DNA of 64,000 bases from Shewanella sp. MBTL60-112-B2 (GCF_019655055.1 NZ_BPFA01000029.1:1-64000), one strand, 5' to 3'. Counted from the stretch's first letter, positions 6,764-16,517 are shown. Program-made: numbers and translations. The notes: generated from the letters alone by a model not told the origin.

Positions 6764-9262
6764 TTATTGTGCGCAGGGGGCCACTACATATTGTGCAGCT
6801 TCGCCGGTCACTAGACCTAAGAAGATAGTCGGGCTATCGGCCTGTGGAAGACCTGCACTGTATGAGAAGAACGCAGCCTGAGTTTGCATCTCTACCGTTG
6901 CAATATCTTCAAAACCGTCTGTTACCCCCTCTACTGGCGATGGGTCGACTAGCGAGCTGTGGTGGCCTTTAGAGAAACGAACAGCTCCTGAGCCAACAGT
7001 TGTGCTATCAATACATGCAAGCCCTAGGTTTGCAATCAAAGGTTCTGTACCTGAAGTAGGGAAACCTGCAACACTATTAGGTAGTGTCTGATCAGGAAGA
7101 CTGTTTGCTCCATCACCGACAACTTCAATTAAGTGAAGTGGAAGTCCAGTAGCCTTAAGCATAGCTGCATGGTTAATCGGATCGGCACTATCAACAGCCG
7201 TTTGAACGGCAAATGCAAATGTAGGTAAGAACGCATCATAAACTGACTTAACTAACGCATCGTATTCAGGCGTATCAGGTAGATAACCTAAATCTTTGTT
7301 CGCTTCATCGACTAACGCCATAAATGCTTCTGTCGTCACGATGTTTTCAAACAGCATAGGACCAAATGTAGCAGAGCCGATAAAGGTTCCAGCAAATCCA
7401 CCCGATGGGGCGACGAGTGACGTAGCATTAAGTTTATAAACGTGGCTTAAATCAGCTCCAGATGGATGAGTAAGACCAGTGCTAGCGTAAGTCGCAAAGT
7501 TAGTACCAACGATAGCGCCTAGACTCAGACCTTGTGCACTAAATTGATTAACATCGAATAGTTGAGGCGCTTGTAACGCCATTAGCTTGCCTGCATAGCC
7601 AGTAAACGCTGCGCGAAGGGCTAAATGATCGAATGTAGCCTGACGGAAGTTATCACGTACTGTCAATGTACTACCAATATTAATAAAAGCTAACGGATCG
7701 CCCATTGAAAATAGAACATCATCACCAATCACTGCACCATAGGCTGGATCCGTTGCCGAAACGGTATAAGCACCAGGAACCAGCAAGCCCTTACCAAATG
7801 AGCGTGCGCCGTGAAGTGGCATATCGATTGCGATTGTCGCCACGCCAAGCTCACCATAAGTGCCCGCAAAAGCGAACGCCATCTCCTTACCACCGCCTAA
7901 ACCATGCATAGCAATAGTTACTGGCCAGCCAGTAGCAGGCGCTGGTGCGAAGTTTGGCACTGTCATTTGTACAGGTACCACTTCGTAATTTTTAATCTGT
8001 GGAATTGGGTTAAACTTGGTTAAATGTCTCGCCTTATCAACCGCGGTGCCATCATCTAACATCCAAAGCTTACCCGCAAGTTGTGAAGGATCGCTCAGCG
8101 CGGCTACAGGGTCTTCAATTCCATTTTCTATTGCTTGAGCAAAATAGTTCTCTTGGCTCAAGCTGCCGCTTTCAAGCGCCTTTAATACCGAAACAGGACT
8201 GTCATAAGCCGCTGACCAAATACCGTTAATCGTTGCATTACCTTCAGCATCTAAACAGTTGGTTGATGAACAATCGCCATAAATCGGTAACTTTATCGCA
8301 GCGGTCCAGACATTTACCTTACTGGCACCTTCATAGGCGGGGTGCTCTGGTGGCATCATCAAGGCTTGTGCCAATGTATGGCCGCTGTCCGTTGGCGCTT
8401 GAACGAACTCTGGCATATAGCCAGGTTGGCCAGCAATCAACAGTTTAGAGACTTCATACACATCAGCAACAGACTGAGTCGTAAACAGGCCTGAATAGCT
8501 AACAGAGTCAGTATCAACACCAGCTCCAGCCATGCCTTTCTCATAACTGTTTACAGCCGCTTGCAGTGCTAACTGCTCGGGTGTTTGCAGTGGCTTAGTT
8601 TCAATATCAAGCTTTAGTAAGCCATAAGTTGAAGAGCCAGCAATAGAGCGGCCCGCTGAATCTTGAATTAAATCAGTGGTGGCATAGATATAGGATTGGT
8701 TGGCTTTAAGTGGCTTTAATGGAACAATGACAATAGAGTTACCAGAGGTTGTCGTCACGAAATCAACACCGAACTGCAGCTCTGCGCCAACCTTACAGGC
8801 TGTAATATCTGGCAGTGCTTTACACTCTGGATCCGATGATAAGCCGCCACCAACTGTGGCTTCAAACATCTTTACCGCACCTGGTTGCTCAACCGATGCT
8901 TTGCTTAATGTCAGCATCGCGCCATCGTTATCCATGGCAGGTGCCACTGCGATACTGATTGGGGCGGTTGTCGACCAACCGTCTAGCGCGCCAAGAGCGA
9001 TAGTTGGATCGGTGTAATCACCATTTTCTTCACTTGGCGCGTCTGGATCATCACTTTTAGGAATATTAATGGTACCGTCAGTTGTACCACTAAAAAGAAT
9101 ATCATTCGGTAGTGGGAGTTCACCTGCCCCCGGATCAAAAACGATAACTGACTGAGGAACCAATGGCTCAGTTTTATCCACTAATTCATTATAACTGTCT
9201 TCACTACAAGCGGTTAAACCCAATGCAGAGGTGATTGCTACGCCCAAAAAGAGTTTTTTCAT
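6764..9262 (-). CDS. VolA/Pla-1/cef-family surface lipase (lipoprotein)
   Basis: An 832-residue lipoprotein. The signal peptide ends in the lipobox LTAC with Cys19 as the lipidation site. A beta-rich N-terminal half (the bacterial virulence-factor lipase N-terminal type, starting VIVFDPGAGELPLPND) is followed by an alpha/beta-hydrolase domain. The nucleophile elbow is GLSLG with Ser580; a histidine in SKGHHSS near the C-terminus could complete the triad. VolA of Vibrio is a surface-exposed lysophospholipase, and Pla-1/cef proteins are extracellular lipases. The likely role is release of fatty acids from external phospholipids. It is monocistronic, with about 260 bp of upstream DNA shared with divergent yciK. 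The exact lipid substrate is not certain. Confidence 0.88.
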   Translation of the reverse strand: MKKLFLGVAITSALGLTACSEDSYNELVDKTEPLVPQSVIVFDPGAGELPLPNDILFSGTTDGTINIPKSDDPDAPSEENGDYTDPTIALGALDGWSTTAPISIAVAPAMDNDGAMLTLSKASVEQPGAVKMFEATVGGGLSSDPECKALPDITACKVGAELQFGVDFVTTTSGNSIVIVPLKPLKANQSYIYATTDLIQDSAGRSIAGSSTYGLLKLDIETKPLQTPEQLALQAAVNSYEKGMAGAGVDTDSVSYSGLFTTQSVADVYEVSKLLIAGQPGYMPEFVQAPTDSGHTLAQALMMPPEHPAYEGASKVNVWTAAIKLPIYGDCSSTNCLDAEGNATINGIWSAAYDSPVSVLKALESGSLSQENYFAQAIENGIEDPVAALSDPSQLAGKLWMLDDGTAVDKARHLTKFNPIPQIKNYEVVPVQMTVPNFAPAPATGWPVTIAMHGLGGGKEMAFAFAGTYGELGVATIAIDMPLHGARSFGKGLLVPGAYTVSATDPAYGAVIGDDVLFSMGDPLAFINIGSTLTVRDNFRQATFDHLALRAAFTGYAGKLMALQAPQLFDVNQFSAQGLSLGAIVGTNFATYASTGLTHPSGADLSHVYKLNATSLVAPSGGFAGTFIGSATFGPMLFENIVTTEAFMALVDEANKDLGYLPDTPEYDALVKSVYDAFLPTFAFAVQTAVDSADPINHAAMLKATGLPLHLIEVVGDGANSLPDQTLPNSVAGFPTSGTEPLIANLGLACIDSTTVGSGAVRFSKGHHSSLVDPSPVEGVTDGFEDIATVEMQTQAAFFSYSAGLPQADSPTIFLGLVTGEAAQYVVAPCAQ

Positions 9263-9524
9263 CTTTTTTCCCCAAATCTTGTTGTAATAATTTTGTTTTC
9301 ATTTAGAAATTGGTCACAATAGTCGACAATGTATAACCAATAGGACTTATTGTTAGTCCTTAACTGAGTTCAAGTTAACGTAAAATTATTGACTTAGCTA
9401 CAATTTTGTTACAACCGACCATCGATTGAGCGAGTAAAAATTAATCGTTTGTTTTAAACGGCTGTTTATCATATCAGCGACTCTAGAAGTGACGGGCGTT
9501 TGAGCTCTGAGGAAGTATTAACTC

Positions 9525-10262
9525 ATGTTGGAATATCAAGCAGCAAAAGATCTATTAAAAGACAAAACCATTTTAGTCACTGGCGCAGGAGACGGCATAG
9601 GTAAGGCCGCGGCAATCAATTTTGCAAAACATGGTGCGACAGTTATTTTACTCGGCAAGACAGTAAAGAAATTAGAAGCTGTATATGACCAAATTGAACA
9701 AGCGGGTTACCCGACTCCTGCAATTGTTCCACTCGATTTAAAAGGCGCTACTGAACAAAACTATAAAGATATGGCCGACACCATAGAAGAACAGTTTGGT
9801 CAGCTAGACGGTCTGTTACATAACGCCAGCGTATTGGGTGTATTGGGTCCGTTTGAGCATATGACAATGACGACGGTAAATGAAGTCATGCAGGTTAATG
9901 TGATTGCTGAGATCATGTTGACTAAGGCTATGCTGCCTGTAATGCGTAAATCACCGAGCGCATCACTGCTGTTTACCTCTAGCAGTGTTGGCCGCCAAGG
10001 CCGCGCATACTGGGGCGAGTATGCGATTTCAAAATTTGCCACAGAAGGCATGATGCAGTCTCTTGCTCACGAATATGAAGGAACGAATGTTCGTGTCAAC
10101 AGCATCAACCCTGGCGCCACACGCACAGGCATGCGCGCTAATGCCTACCCTGCTGAGAATCCGCAAACACTAAAAGCACCAGATGAGATCATGGCAACCT
10201 ATTTGTACTTAATGGGTGAAGACTCAAAAGAAGTGAATGGCCAGCAGTTAAACGCTCAATAA
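9525..10262 (+). CDS. yciK: YciK-family short-chain dehydrogenase
   Basis: A 245-residue classical SDR oxidoreductase. The NAD(P)-binding TGAGDGIG motif sits near residue 20, the NAS motif near residue 100, a serine in LFTSSSVG near 155 and the catalytic YAISK pair near 170. The NPGATRTGMR stretch is typical of YciK. The substrate is unknown in the family. The gene converges on rluB across a bidirectional terminator; yciK lies near this cluster in other gammaproteobacteria too. GGAAG precedes the ATG at suitable spacing. Confidence 0.9.
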   Translation: MLEYQAAKDLLKDKTILVTGAGDGIGKAAAINFAKHGATVILLGKTVKKLEAVYDQIEQAGYPTPAIVPLDLKGATEQNYKDMADTIEEQFGQLDGLLHNASVLGVLGPFEHMTMTTVNEVMQVNVIAEIMLTKAMLPVMRKSPSASLLFTSSSVGRQGRAYWGEYAISKFATEGMMQSLAHEYEGTNVRVNSINPGATRTGMRANAYPAENPQTLKAPDEIMATYLYLMGEDSKEVNGQQLNAQ

Positions 10263-10286
10263 GGCGTTATTGCCCATAACAGAAAA

Positions 10287-10316
10287 CAAAAAGGCCGCTA
10301 AATAGCGGCCTTTTTT
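10287..10316. terminator. Bidirectional intrinsic terminator
   Basis: AAAAAGGCCGCTA / TAGCGGCCTTTTTT hairpin between the convergent yciK and rluB genes, with runs suited to both directions. Confidence 0.92.
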
Positions 10317-10340
10317 ATCGATAAACGGCAAGCCGATTAA

Positions 10341-11213
10341 TTAGCTACGCTGACGCGTTGGCTTTGGCTTACCTGTAGCCACTTTATGCTTATGTACAGC
10401 GCGCTTAATTTTTGCACTACGTACTTTATTACGCGCAACACTGTGTTTATCAGTGCCCAGCAATGTACGAGTCTCTTCGTCCATACCCGCTGTTTTACGT
10501 AAGTAGTTCACTTCTTCAATTGGCAACTCAATCCAACCACCACGTGGCAGAGCTTTAGGCAGTTCAATCATACCGTAACGAATACGGATAAGACGGCTTA
10601 CCTGAACTTCCTGAGATTCCCATAGACGACGAACTTCACGGTTACGGCCTTCAGCTAAGCTGACGTGCCACCACTTATTCATGCCTTCGCCACCAGCAGC
10701 TTTAACTTTGTCAAAGTTTGCAGGGCCATCTTCTAAGGTTACGCCCATGCGTAAACGTTGAATACAAGCGTCTGTCACTTCACCAAACGTACGTACAGCG
10801 TACTCACGCTCCACTTCATTTGACGGGTGCATTAGGCGGTTTGCTAGTTCACCATCAGAGGTAAACAACAATAGACCTGATGTGTTGATATCCAAGCGTC
10901 CTACAGCAACCCAGCGTGAATCGCGGGTTTTTGGTAGACGGTCAAATACCGTTGGGCGTCCTTCAGGGTCTTTACGACTACAAATTTCACCTTCAGGTTT
11001 GTGGTATGCAATAACACGGCAAACCACATCTTCTTCAGAACGAATTGAAACTGTACGGCCATCGATACGGATCTTTGCGTCAGATTCAACGCGATCACCT
11101 AGGCTTGCAATTTCGCCGTCAACACTAACTCGACCTGCAGCAATCCATGCCTCCATCTCACGACGGGAGCCATGGCCTGCACGGGCCAAGACTTTCTGCA
11201 ATTTTTCACTCAT
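10341..11213 (-). CDS. rluB: RluB, 23S rRNA pseudouridine synthase
   Basis: A 290-residue RsuA-family pseudouridine synthase. An N-terminal S4 RNA-binding domain (residues 1-60, KVLARAGHGSRREME) precedes the catalytic domain with GRLDINTSGLLL; Asp108 is the catalytic aspartate. The C-terminus is a basic tail (KIKRAVHKHK, PTRQRS) that probably contacts RNA. E. coli RluB modifies U2605 of 23S rRNA. The start overlaps the end of scpB by 8 bases, so the two are translationally coupled. It is the last gene of the trpH-yciO-scpA-scpB-rluB string. Confidence 0.93.
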   Translation of the reverse strand: MSEKLQKVLARAGHGSRREMEAWIAAGRVSVDGEIASLGDRVESDAKIRIDGRTVSIRSEEDVVCRVIAYHKPEGEICSRKDPEGRPTVFDRLPKTRDSRWVAVGRLDINTSGLLLFTSDGELANRLMHPSNEVEREYAVRTFGEVTDACIQRLRMGVTLEDGPANFDKVKAAGGEGMNKWWHVSLAEGRNREVRRLWESQEVQVSRLIRIRYGMIELPKALPRGGWIELPIEEVNYLRKTAGMDEETRTLLGTDKHSVARNKVRSAKIKRAVHKHKVATGKPKPTRQRS

Positions 11214-11802
11214 TAGTAGACTCTTCTGTTTTTTCGGTCACGCTGCTCTCAACATGGAACAACGCATCCAATGATTTGGCATCTGTCAGAGGCGGAAGAT
11301 CCGCTATGCTGTCAATGCCAAAATAAGCTAGAAACTCGGTAGTGGTTGCATAAAGTGCCGGTCTTCCCGGAACCTCTTTATGGCCAACGACTTTAATCCA
11401 ATTTCTATCGTTTAAACTTTTGATAATGTGGCTGCTAATCGCAACCCCACGAACAAACTCTATGTCACCGCGGGTGACAGGTTGACGGTAGGCAATCACC
11501 GCCAAGGTTTCTAAAGTCGCACGCGAATATTTCGGTGCTTTCTCTTGCCATAGCGGTTGTAAAAAAGGACTCAATTCAGCCAATGTCTGAAATCGGTACC
11601 CTCCAGCAACCTTAACTAATTGTACACCTCGATTGTCATAATCGAGCTGTAACTCTTCAATACATGCCTTAATTTTAACCCGCGACACATTAAAGTTAGA
11701 CAATACCGTCTCTTTTAATGCCTTTATCGTCATCGGCTTGGCTAGCACAAATAGGCTAGCCTCAATTAACTGCTTAAGCTGATCTGGATTTATCTGAGAC
11801 AA
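11206..11802 (-). CDS. scpB: ScpB, chromosome segregation and condensation protein
   Basis: A 198-residue ScpB with the two winged-helix units expected of the family (about residues 8-85 and 95-160; the second contains the well-conserved LETLAVIAYRQPVTRGDIEFVRG region, here given as its two ends). ScpB dimers bind the ScpA kleisin of SMC complexes. The start codon is TTG (11802-11800), directly after the scpA stop TGA, so translation is presumably coupled to scpA. The acidic C-terminal tail overlaps the start of rluB. Confidence 0.93.
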   Translation of the reverse strand: MSQINPDQLKQLIEASLFVLAKPMTIKALKETVLSNFNVSRVKIKACIEELQLDYDNRGVQLVKVAGGYRFQTLAELSPFLQPLWQEKAPKYSRATLETLAVIAYRQPVTRGDIEFVRGVAISSHIIKSLNDRNWIKVVGHKEVPGRPALYATTTEFLAYFGIDSIADLPPLTDAKSLDALFHVESSVTEKTEESTNE

Positions 11803-12591
11803 TCAGTACGCCCTAACATGTATAGTTGAAAACGGCTCAGCTTGTACAAGCTCAACCAGCAATTCCTTAACCAGCTCCATCAATGCTAAGAAACTCACTA
11901 CCACACCACTTCGCCCCTCTTCAAAATCAAATAGGGCCTCAAATGGCAGGTAAGTTTCGGCGTTGAGTTTAGCCAAAATCTGCGTCATACGCTCACGAGT
12001 CGATAAGACTTCTCGTACCACATGATGACTTTCGGTTGCTTCAATGCGCTTTAATACTGACGAAAATGCTCTAGCAATCTCAGTAAGCGATACCTCTGGA
12101 GGTAATAGCTCTGGTTTAATGTTGTCGGCTGGAATGGCTTTGGCCTGAAACAGGTCTCGCTCCATCCTAGGCAGCTCATCTAACTTTTCCTGCGCTTCTT
12201 TAATCACCTCATAAGCTTTTAGCTGACGGATTAGCTGCGCCCGAGGATCTTCCTCATCTTCATGCTCAATCTCGGGTCTTGGCAGTAACAAGCGAGACTT
12301 AATCTCAGCTAAGGTAGCTGCCATTACTAGGTAATCAGCTGCAAGCTCAACACGTGCCCCCTGAAGCAGGTTAACGTATTCAAGGTATTGTTGCGTCACA
12401 GAAAAAATTGGTAAATCAACAACATCAAGCTTCTGTTTGCGGATTAAATAAAGAAGAAGATCTAATGGTCCTTCAAAAGACTCAAGAAAAACCTCCAGCG
12501 CTTCTGGAGGAATAAAAAGGTCTTTCGGCATCACCTTAAACGGTTCGCCTCGAACAACGGCTAAAGGCAATTTTTGCTGAACGCCCTCCAT
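11803..12591 (-). CDS. scpA: ScpA, kleisin subunit
   Basis: A 262-residue kleisin. The FEGPLDLLLYLIRKQ stretch marks the N-terminal SMC-neck-binding helix region, with a long helical, acidic centre (about 105-165) and a C-terminal winged-helix that binds the SMC head. It works with ScpB in chromosome compaction and segregation. ATG 12591 was preferred to the in-frame GTG 12600 because GAGGG lies 8 bases before the ATG but touches the GTG. It is followed immediately by scpB. Confidence 0.92.
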   Translation of the reverse strand: MEGVQQKLPLAVVRGEPFKVMPKDLFIPPEALEVFLESFEGPLDLLLYLIRKQKLDVVDLPIFSVTQQYLEYVNLLQGARVELAADYLVMAATLAEIKSRLLLPRPEIEHEDEEDPRAQLIRQLKAYEVIKEAQEKLDELPRMERDLFQAKAIPADNIKPELLPPEVSLTEIARAFSSVLKRIEATESHHVVREVLSTRERMTQILAKLNAETYLPFEALFDFEEGRSGVVVSFLALMELVKELLVELVQAEPFSTIHVRAY

Positions 12592-12692
12592 CCGTAACAC
12601 CCTCTATTTTCGCAAACGCGCGATTATACCTGTAAATGCTATTTGATTAAAGCTATTGCCGCTGCCATTTATTGATAACAGCGGCGGGCGCT

Positions 12693-13313
12693 CTAGAGGA
12701 AGGGAGTCACGTCACCTGCACCTTCACGAATGACTTCTATTTCGCCATCTGAAAGGTCGATAACTGTTGTTGGTTTCTCACCTAAGTAACCACCATGAAT
12801 AATCAAGTCTACTTGATGCTCAAGGATGTCACGAATGTGCTCAGGATCAGACTCAGTAAACTCCTGGCCTGGTAATATAAGGCTGGTAGACATCAAAGGC
12901 TCGCCTAGGGCTTCTAACAGTGCCAACGCAATCACGTTGTCTGGCACACGAATACCGATAGTCTTTTTCTTCGGATTCTGCAAACGCTTAGGGACCTCTT
13001 TCGAAGCTTTAAAAATAAACGTATAGGCGCCTGGGGTATTTTGCTTCAGCAAACGATAAGCTTGATTATCGACACGGGCATAGGTCGCAAGTTCTGACTG
13101 ATCACGGCACATAAGCGAGAAGTTATGGTCGTTGTCGATCTGTCTAATACGAGCAATTTTACTCATCGCATCTTTATCGCCAATCAAGCAGCCTAATGCA
13201 TAGCCAGAATCGGTCGGGTAAACAATTACTCCGCCGGTTTTAATCACGTTTACGGCCTGGCTAATTAAGCGTACTTGAGGATTCTCCTCATGCATATAAA
13301 AAAACTGACTCAT
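12693..13313 (-). CDS. yciO: YciO, Sua5/YrdC-like protein
   Basis: A 206-residue protein of the Sua5/YrdC/YciO family, an alpha/beta fold that binds nucleotide and RNA. VIYPTDSGYALGC near residue 30, the KR-rich KKTIGIRVP near 117 and the STSLILPG loop are typical of YciO. TsaC/Sua5 make threonylcarbamoyl-AMP for tRNA t6A; the YciO branch has an uncertain role. ATG 13313 was chosen because family members begin MSQFFY and because it overlaps the trpH stop as ATGA, a coupled start. Confidence 0.92.
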   Translation of the reverse strand: MSQFFYMHEENPQVRLISQAVNVIKTGGVIVYPTDSGYALGCLIGDKDAMSKIARIRQIDNDHNFSLMCRDQSELATYARVDNQAYRLLKQNTPGAYTFIFKASKEVPKRLQNPKKKTIGIRVPDNVIALALLEALGEPLMSTSLILPGQEFTESDPEHIRDILEHQVDLIIHGGYLGEKPTTVIDLSDGEIEVIREGAGDVTPFL

Positions 13314-14188
13314 TGTACTACCTTCCATTTATCTGACTGCCAAACCCAATCCACTCCTTGGGGTTGGAACATATTTTTACCGATCTCAATCCAGCTACTC
13401 GGGAAATGAAAATCGCTACCTAACGAGCAAGTCAGGCCGTTATTAATGCTGAGCGAGATCAGGTTATTACGATCGTCTATCGTTTGTTGACCCAGTACCA
13501 CTTCCATCGCATCGCCGCCCGACTCTTTAAACTCGCGAACTAAACGCTTGAGCCACTTTGCAGATAACTTATAACCGCTTGGATGTGCAAGCACAGCAAC
13601 ACCACCCGCTTTATGGATAATTTCAATAGCACTGGTCATGTCTCCCCAATTATTAGGAACATAACCAGTCTTACCTCGCGCCAAATATTTCTTAAACACA
13701 TTGGCCGTAGTGGTGGCGTAACCTTGCTCTGCTAACCAACGAGCATAGTGTCCACGGCTAATAGCGGCCTCGCCAGCAAAGCCTTTAGCGCCTTCATAGG
13801 CGCCCTCGATACCTGCCTTCGCTAGTCGCTCGCCAATTTCTTTGGCTCGACTCGATCGTAACTCACGTTGATTAACTAAAAATGCGGCCAACTCGACATT
13901 ATCGATATCAAGATTAAGCGCAACGATATGAATATCGAAATTATTCCATCGAGTAGAGATCTCAACACCATTAATCAGCTCTAGTGGGGTCTCATGAGCT
14001 TGATTAAACTCATGTGCTTCTTTAAGGCCATCGGTGGTGTCATGATCGGTAATGGCAAACACCTGCACGCCTTTACCTATTGCGCGGTCAATGAGTTGTG
14101 ACGGGGTAAGTTGACCGTCGGATGCGGTCGTGTGGCTATGTAAATCAACCAATTTAAAGTCTGTGATATTTTCATCGTTCATGGGCAT
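13310..14188 (-). CDS. rnm: PHP-domain 5'-3' exoribonuclease (RNase AM, TrpH/YciV)
   Basis: A 292-residue PHP-domain phosphoesterase. Metal ligands are visible in DLHSHTTASDG (residues ~14-24), ITDHDTTDG (~50), GVEIST (~75), LAHP (~205) and GSDFH (~260). The E. coli homologue YciV trims 5' ends of rRNAs and other RNAs. An in-frame TTG lies upstream at 14239, but ATG 14188 (or 14182) gives the family's N-terminal length; the choice is not certain. It heads the operon toward yciO. In E. coli and some other species this gene lies beside the trp operon, which is absent here. Confidence 0.88.
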   Translation of the reverse strand: MPMNDENITDFKLVDLHSHTTASDGQLTPSQLIDRAIGKGVQVFAITDHDTTDGLKEAHEFNQAHETPLELINGVEISTRWNNFDIHIVALNLDIDNVELAAFLVNQRELRSSRAKEIGERLAKAGIEGAYEGAKGFAGEAAISRGHYARWLAEQGYATTTANVFKKYLARGKTGYVPNNWGDMTSAIEIIHKAGGVAVLAHPSGYKLSAKWLKRLVREFKESGGDAMEVVLGQQTIDDRNNLISLSINNGLTCSLGSDFHFPSSWIEIGKNMFQPQGVDWVWQSDKWKVVQ

Positions 14189-14618
14189 ATGATACTTGAG
14201 TTTATCGATGAAAGGTGATTTTAATCCGGTTTTTAGCAATTTACTCTTAGTTCACTGCTCGAACTGATATCAGCTTTTAAGCAATATCAACTCGCTAAAA
14301 AATGATAAACAAAGCATTACCACAGATAAGACTTACAATATTAAGCCTAGTGAAACATGCTTTTTAAATGGCCGTTTTCAATCAGCTACAGCCTACATAT
14401 CCACTTCACTAATTAAGTAATTTCATTTATTCAATTCCTTGAACAAACGCAACAAATTCATGTGAATTCAATAAGTTTATGCCGGATTCACGGCAGACTG
14501 ATTACAAAGAATTACTTATTATGCGTGCGCCTGAACGGCATATATCAAGTCCTGCGAATAATGACTTATTACGCAGAGGCTATTGAATGTTCCCCTTTGT
14601 TACCGAGTAAAAAATATA
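14189..14618. other. Divergent promoter region, rnm / multihaem cytochrome
   Basis: About 430 bp of AT-rich DNA between divergent genes. It must hold promoters for both, but no clear FNR, CRP or sigma-70 match stands out. Short plus-strand ORFs within it lack ribosome sites. No structured RNA is obvious. Confidence 0.5.
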
Positions 14619-16022
14619 ATGAAAAAGACATACCTAGCATTAGTTTTAATAGCCGCGATGCCTTTGCTAGCACATGCCGAAAAAGAGATGAAATTTGCAC
14701 CGTCGTACCTAAGTGTTGAAGGTGATAAAAAGCCTGAGTTAAAACAATGGCGCGACTCAAACTCTTGTAAAGGCTGTCACCCTCGTCAATGGAACGGCTG
14801 GCAGGGTTCAATGCACTCCATCGCCTTTATCGATCCAGTGTTCCAAGCTGAATGGGCTATGGGTGAGAAAGAAACCAAAGGCGCAGCTAAAAACCTTTGT
14901 GGTGGTTGCCACACTGTACTAGGTACTGTTACTCAAACTGTTGAGTTTAAGTCTGAGTCAGGCAAGTTTGGTGGTTTCACCACTCAAGCAATTGCTAACC
15001 AAGGCGTGTCGTGCGAAGTCTGCCATAGTGTTGTAGATACCAACATGCAGCATACTGCTATGGGTGAGCATGGTAATGCTTCACTTGAAATTGCTAATGA
15101 TAAAGTTAAACGTGGCCCATTTGATGATGCAAAGCCGCGCGGCCATAAGGCTGAATACTCGGAGCTGCACACTAAGTCTGAGTTCTGCGCTAACTGCCAC
15201 AACGTATTTAACCCAGTGCATGACAACTTTGCCCTAGAACATACTTATGACGAGTGGAAGAAGTCACCCTACGCTGCAGCAGATATTCAGTGCCAAGACT
15301 GTCACATGGTGCCAGTTGAAACAGCAATGCGCGTTGCAGACGAAATGCTACCCGCTAAAAAGCTTGAAGAACACCGCTTAGGCGGCAAAGCTGCACGTGG
15401 CGGCCCAGTTCGTAGCTTAGTGCACGACCACGGTTTTGTGGGTGGTAATGCCGTTATCGCTCCGCTGTTAGGTGTTAAAAATGGTCAAGCTCATGCTGAT
15501 GAAGCGGTTAAACGCTTGAAATCTGCAGCAGCACTTGACGCTAAAGTGACAGGTTCTGCAAATGCTCCGGTACTTGAAGTTACCGTATTTAACCGCCGCG
15601 CTGGTCATGACTTGCCTACGAGCTTAACCTTCATTCGTCAGATCTGGTTAGAAGTTATCGTTCGTGACGTAAATGGCAAAGAGCTTTTACGTTCTGGTAC
15701 ATTAACGGCTGAAAATGCGTTACCAGAAGGTACCGTTATTTTCCAAGACACTGCTGTTGATGTTCATGGCAAGTCTGAACACAAACCATGGAGAGTGGCC
15801 AGTTTCTCGGTACAAAACACCATTCCAGCTAAAGGCTCGAAAACCGTTAAGTACCCATTCACTCTGCCTGCAGGCGTAACTGATTACAGTGTTGAGACTA
15901 AGCTCCATTACCGCTCGTTCGACCAAAGCGTTGCGGATCTATTACTAGAGAAGAAAGTGATTGTTCCATCGGTTGAAATGGTGAACCTGAGCCAAACTTA
16001 CCAAGGGTTAGCGCTTAAGTAA
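14619..16022 (+). CDS. Periplasmic multihaem (five CXXCH) cytochrome c
   Basis: A 467-residue c-type cytochrome. The signal peptide ends at AHA (about residue 20), so it is exported. Five haem-binding motifs are visible: CKGCH, CGGCH, CEVCH, CANCH and CQDCH, all in the first ~230 residues. The C-terminal half (about 270-467) has no CXXCH and looks beta-rich, as in cytochrome c-554-related proteins that carry an extra all-beta domain. It probably relays electrons in the periplasm. ATG 14619 was chosen because it starts the signal peptide; the 12-codon extension does not fit. It appears monocistronic. Partner and substrate are unknown. Confidence 0.9.
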   Translation: MKKTYLALVLIAAMPLLAHAEKEMKFAPSYLSVEGDKKPELKQWRDSNSCKGCHPRQWNGWQGSMHSIAFIDPVFQAEWAMGEKETKGAAKNLCGGCHTVLGTVTQTVEFKSESGKFGGFTTQAIANQGVSCEVCHSVVDTNMQHTAMGEHGNASLEIANDKVKRGPFDDAKPRGHKAEYSELHTKSEFCANCHNVFNPVHDNFALEHTYDEWKKSPYAAADIQCQDCHMVPVETAMRVADEMLPAKKLEEHRLGGKAARGGPVRSLVHDHGFVGGNAVIAPLLGVKNGQAHADEAVKRLKSAAALDAKVTGSANAPVLEVTVFNRRAGHDLPTSLTFIRQIWLEVIVRDVNGKELLRSGTLTAENALPEGTVIFQDTAVDVHGKSEHKPWRVASFSVQNTIPAKGSKTVKYPFTLPAGVTDYSVETKLHYRSFDQSVADLLLEKKVIVPSVEMVNLSQTYQGLALK

Positions 16023-16034
16023 TCATTAAGTTTG

Positions 16035-16060
16035 TCACCCCAAACCCATGTTTGGGGTGA
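16035..16060. terminator. Hairpin between convergent genes (probable terminator)
   Basis: Perfect 11 bp stem TCACCCCAAAC / GTTTGGGGTGA with a CCAT loop, between the cytochrome stop and the stop of the convergent TonB-like gene. No long T-run follows, so termination may be partial or Rho-assisted. Confidence 0.65.
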
Positions 16061-16079
16061 TAAGAGCGAGTGCTTTAGA

Positions 16080-16517
16080 CTAGCCGCAATTTAATTGTGC
16101 TTGTTGCTGACATTGCGCTAAAGACTGTTCAGCTGATTCTAGCCCAAGACAATAATCAAATCTGAGAGTTCTCTTTTCAGAGCTCGCGCTTTGCAGTGGC
16201 TCTAACTGCTGCCAACGCCAACCTTTGATCTCTTTTTTGGTGTACTTTCCCAAGTGTTTATTCGGAATGGAACTTACGACTTCTACATTTTCAGTGTATC
16301 CCTCTTCTGAAATATCAAAAGACAATACGGTACATCCTTGCAACTTTGCTTGAACGAGTGCAACTGGATAGTGGGGCGACTTATTGCCTTCTCTATGCCA
16401 AACCTTTTGTGTTTTCGGCTCGAGATCAGTCAGTAAAACTTCACCGTAAATGTTTTTAGCCTGACTCACTTGCGGTACGAAGAGCAGCACCAAAATCGCT
16501 AATCCTATTACTTTCAT
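16080..16517 (-). CDS. Secreted TonB C-terminal-like protein
   Basis: A 145-residue exported protein. The signal peptide ends near SQA (about residue 20). The remainder resembles the TonB C-terminal fold: YPVALVQAKLQGCTVLSFDI then GYTENVEVVSS, followed by a basic helix and an RTLRFDYCL strand, then a Cys- and Gln-rich tail. Unlike TonB it has no proline-rich spanner and no N-terminal anchor if the signal is cleaved. ATG 16517 was preferred to 16523 because AAAGGA lies 6 bases before it. Four cysteines suggest disulfides. Its role is unknown; a periplasmic binding function is a guess. Confidence 0.7.
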   Translation of the reverse strand: MKVIGLAILVLLFVPQVSQAKNIYGEVLLTDLEPKTQKVWHREGNKSPHYPVALVQAKLQGCTVLSFDISEEGYTENVEVVSSIPNKHLGKYTKKEIKGWRWQQLEPLQSASSEKRTLRFDYCLGLESAEQSLAQCQQQAQLNCG

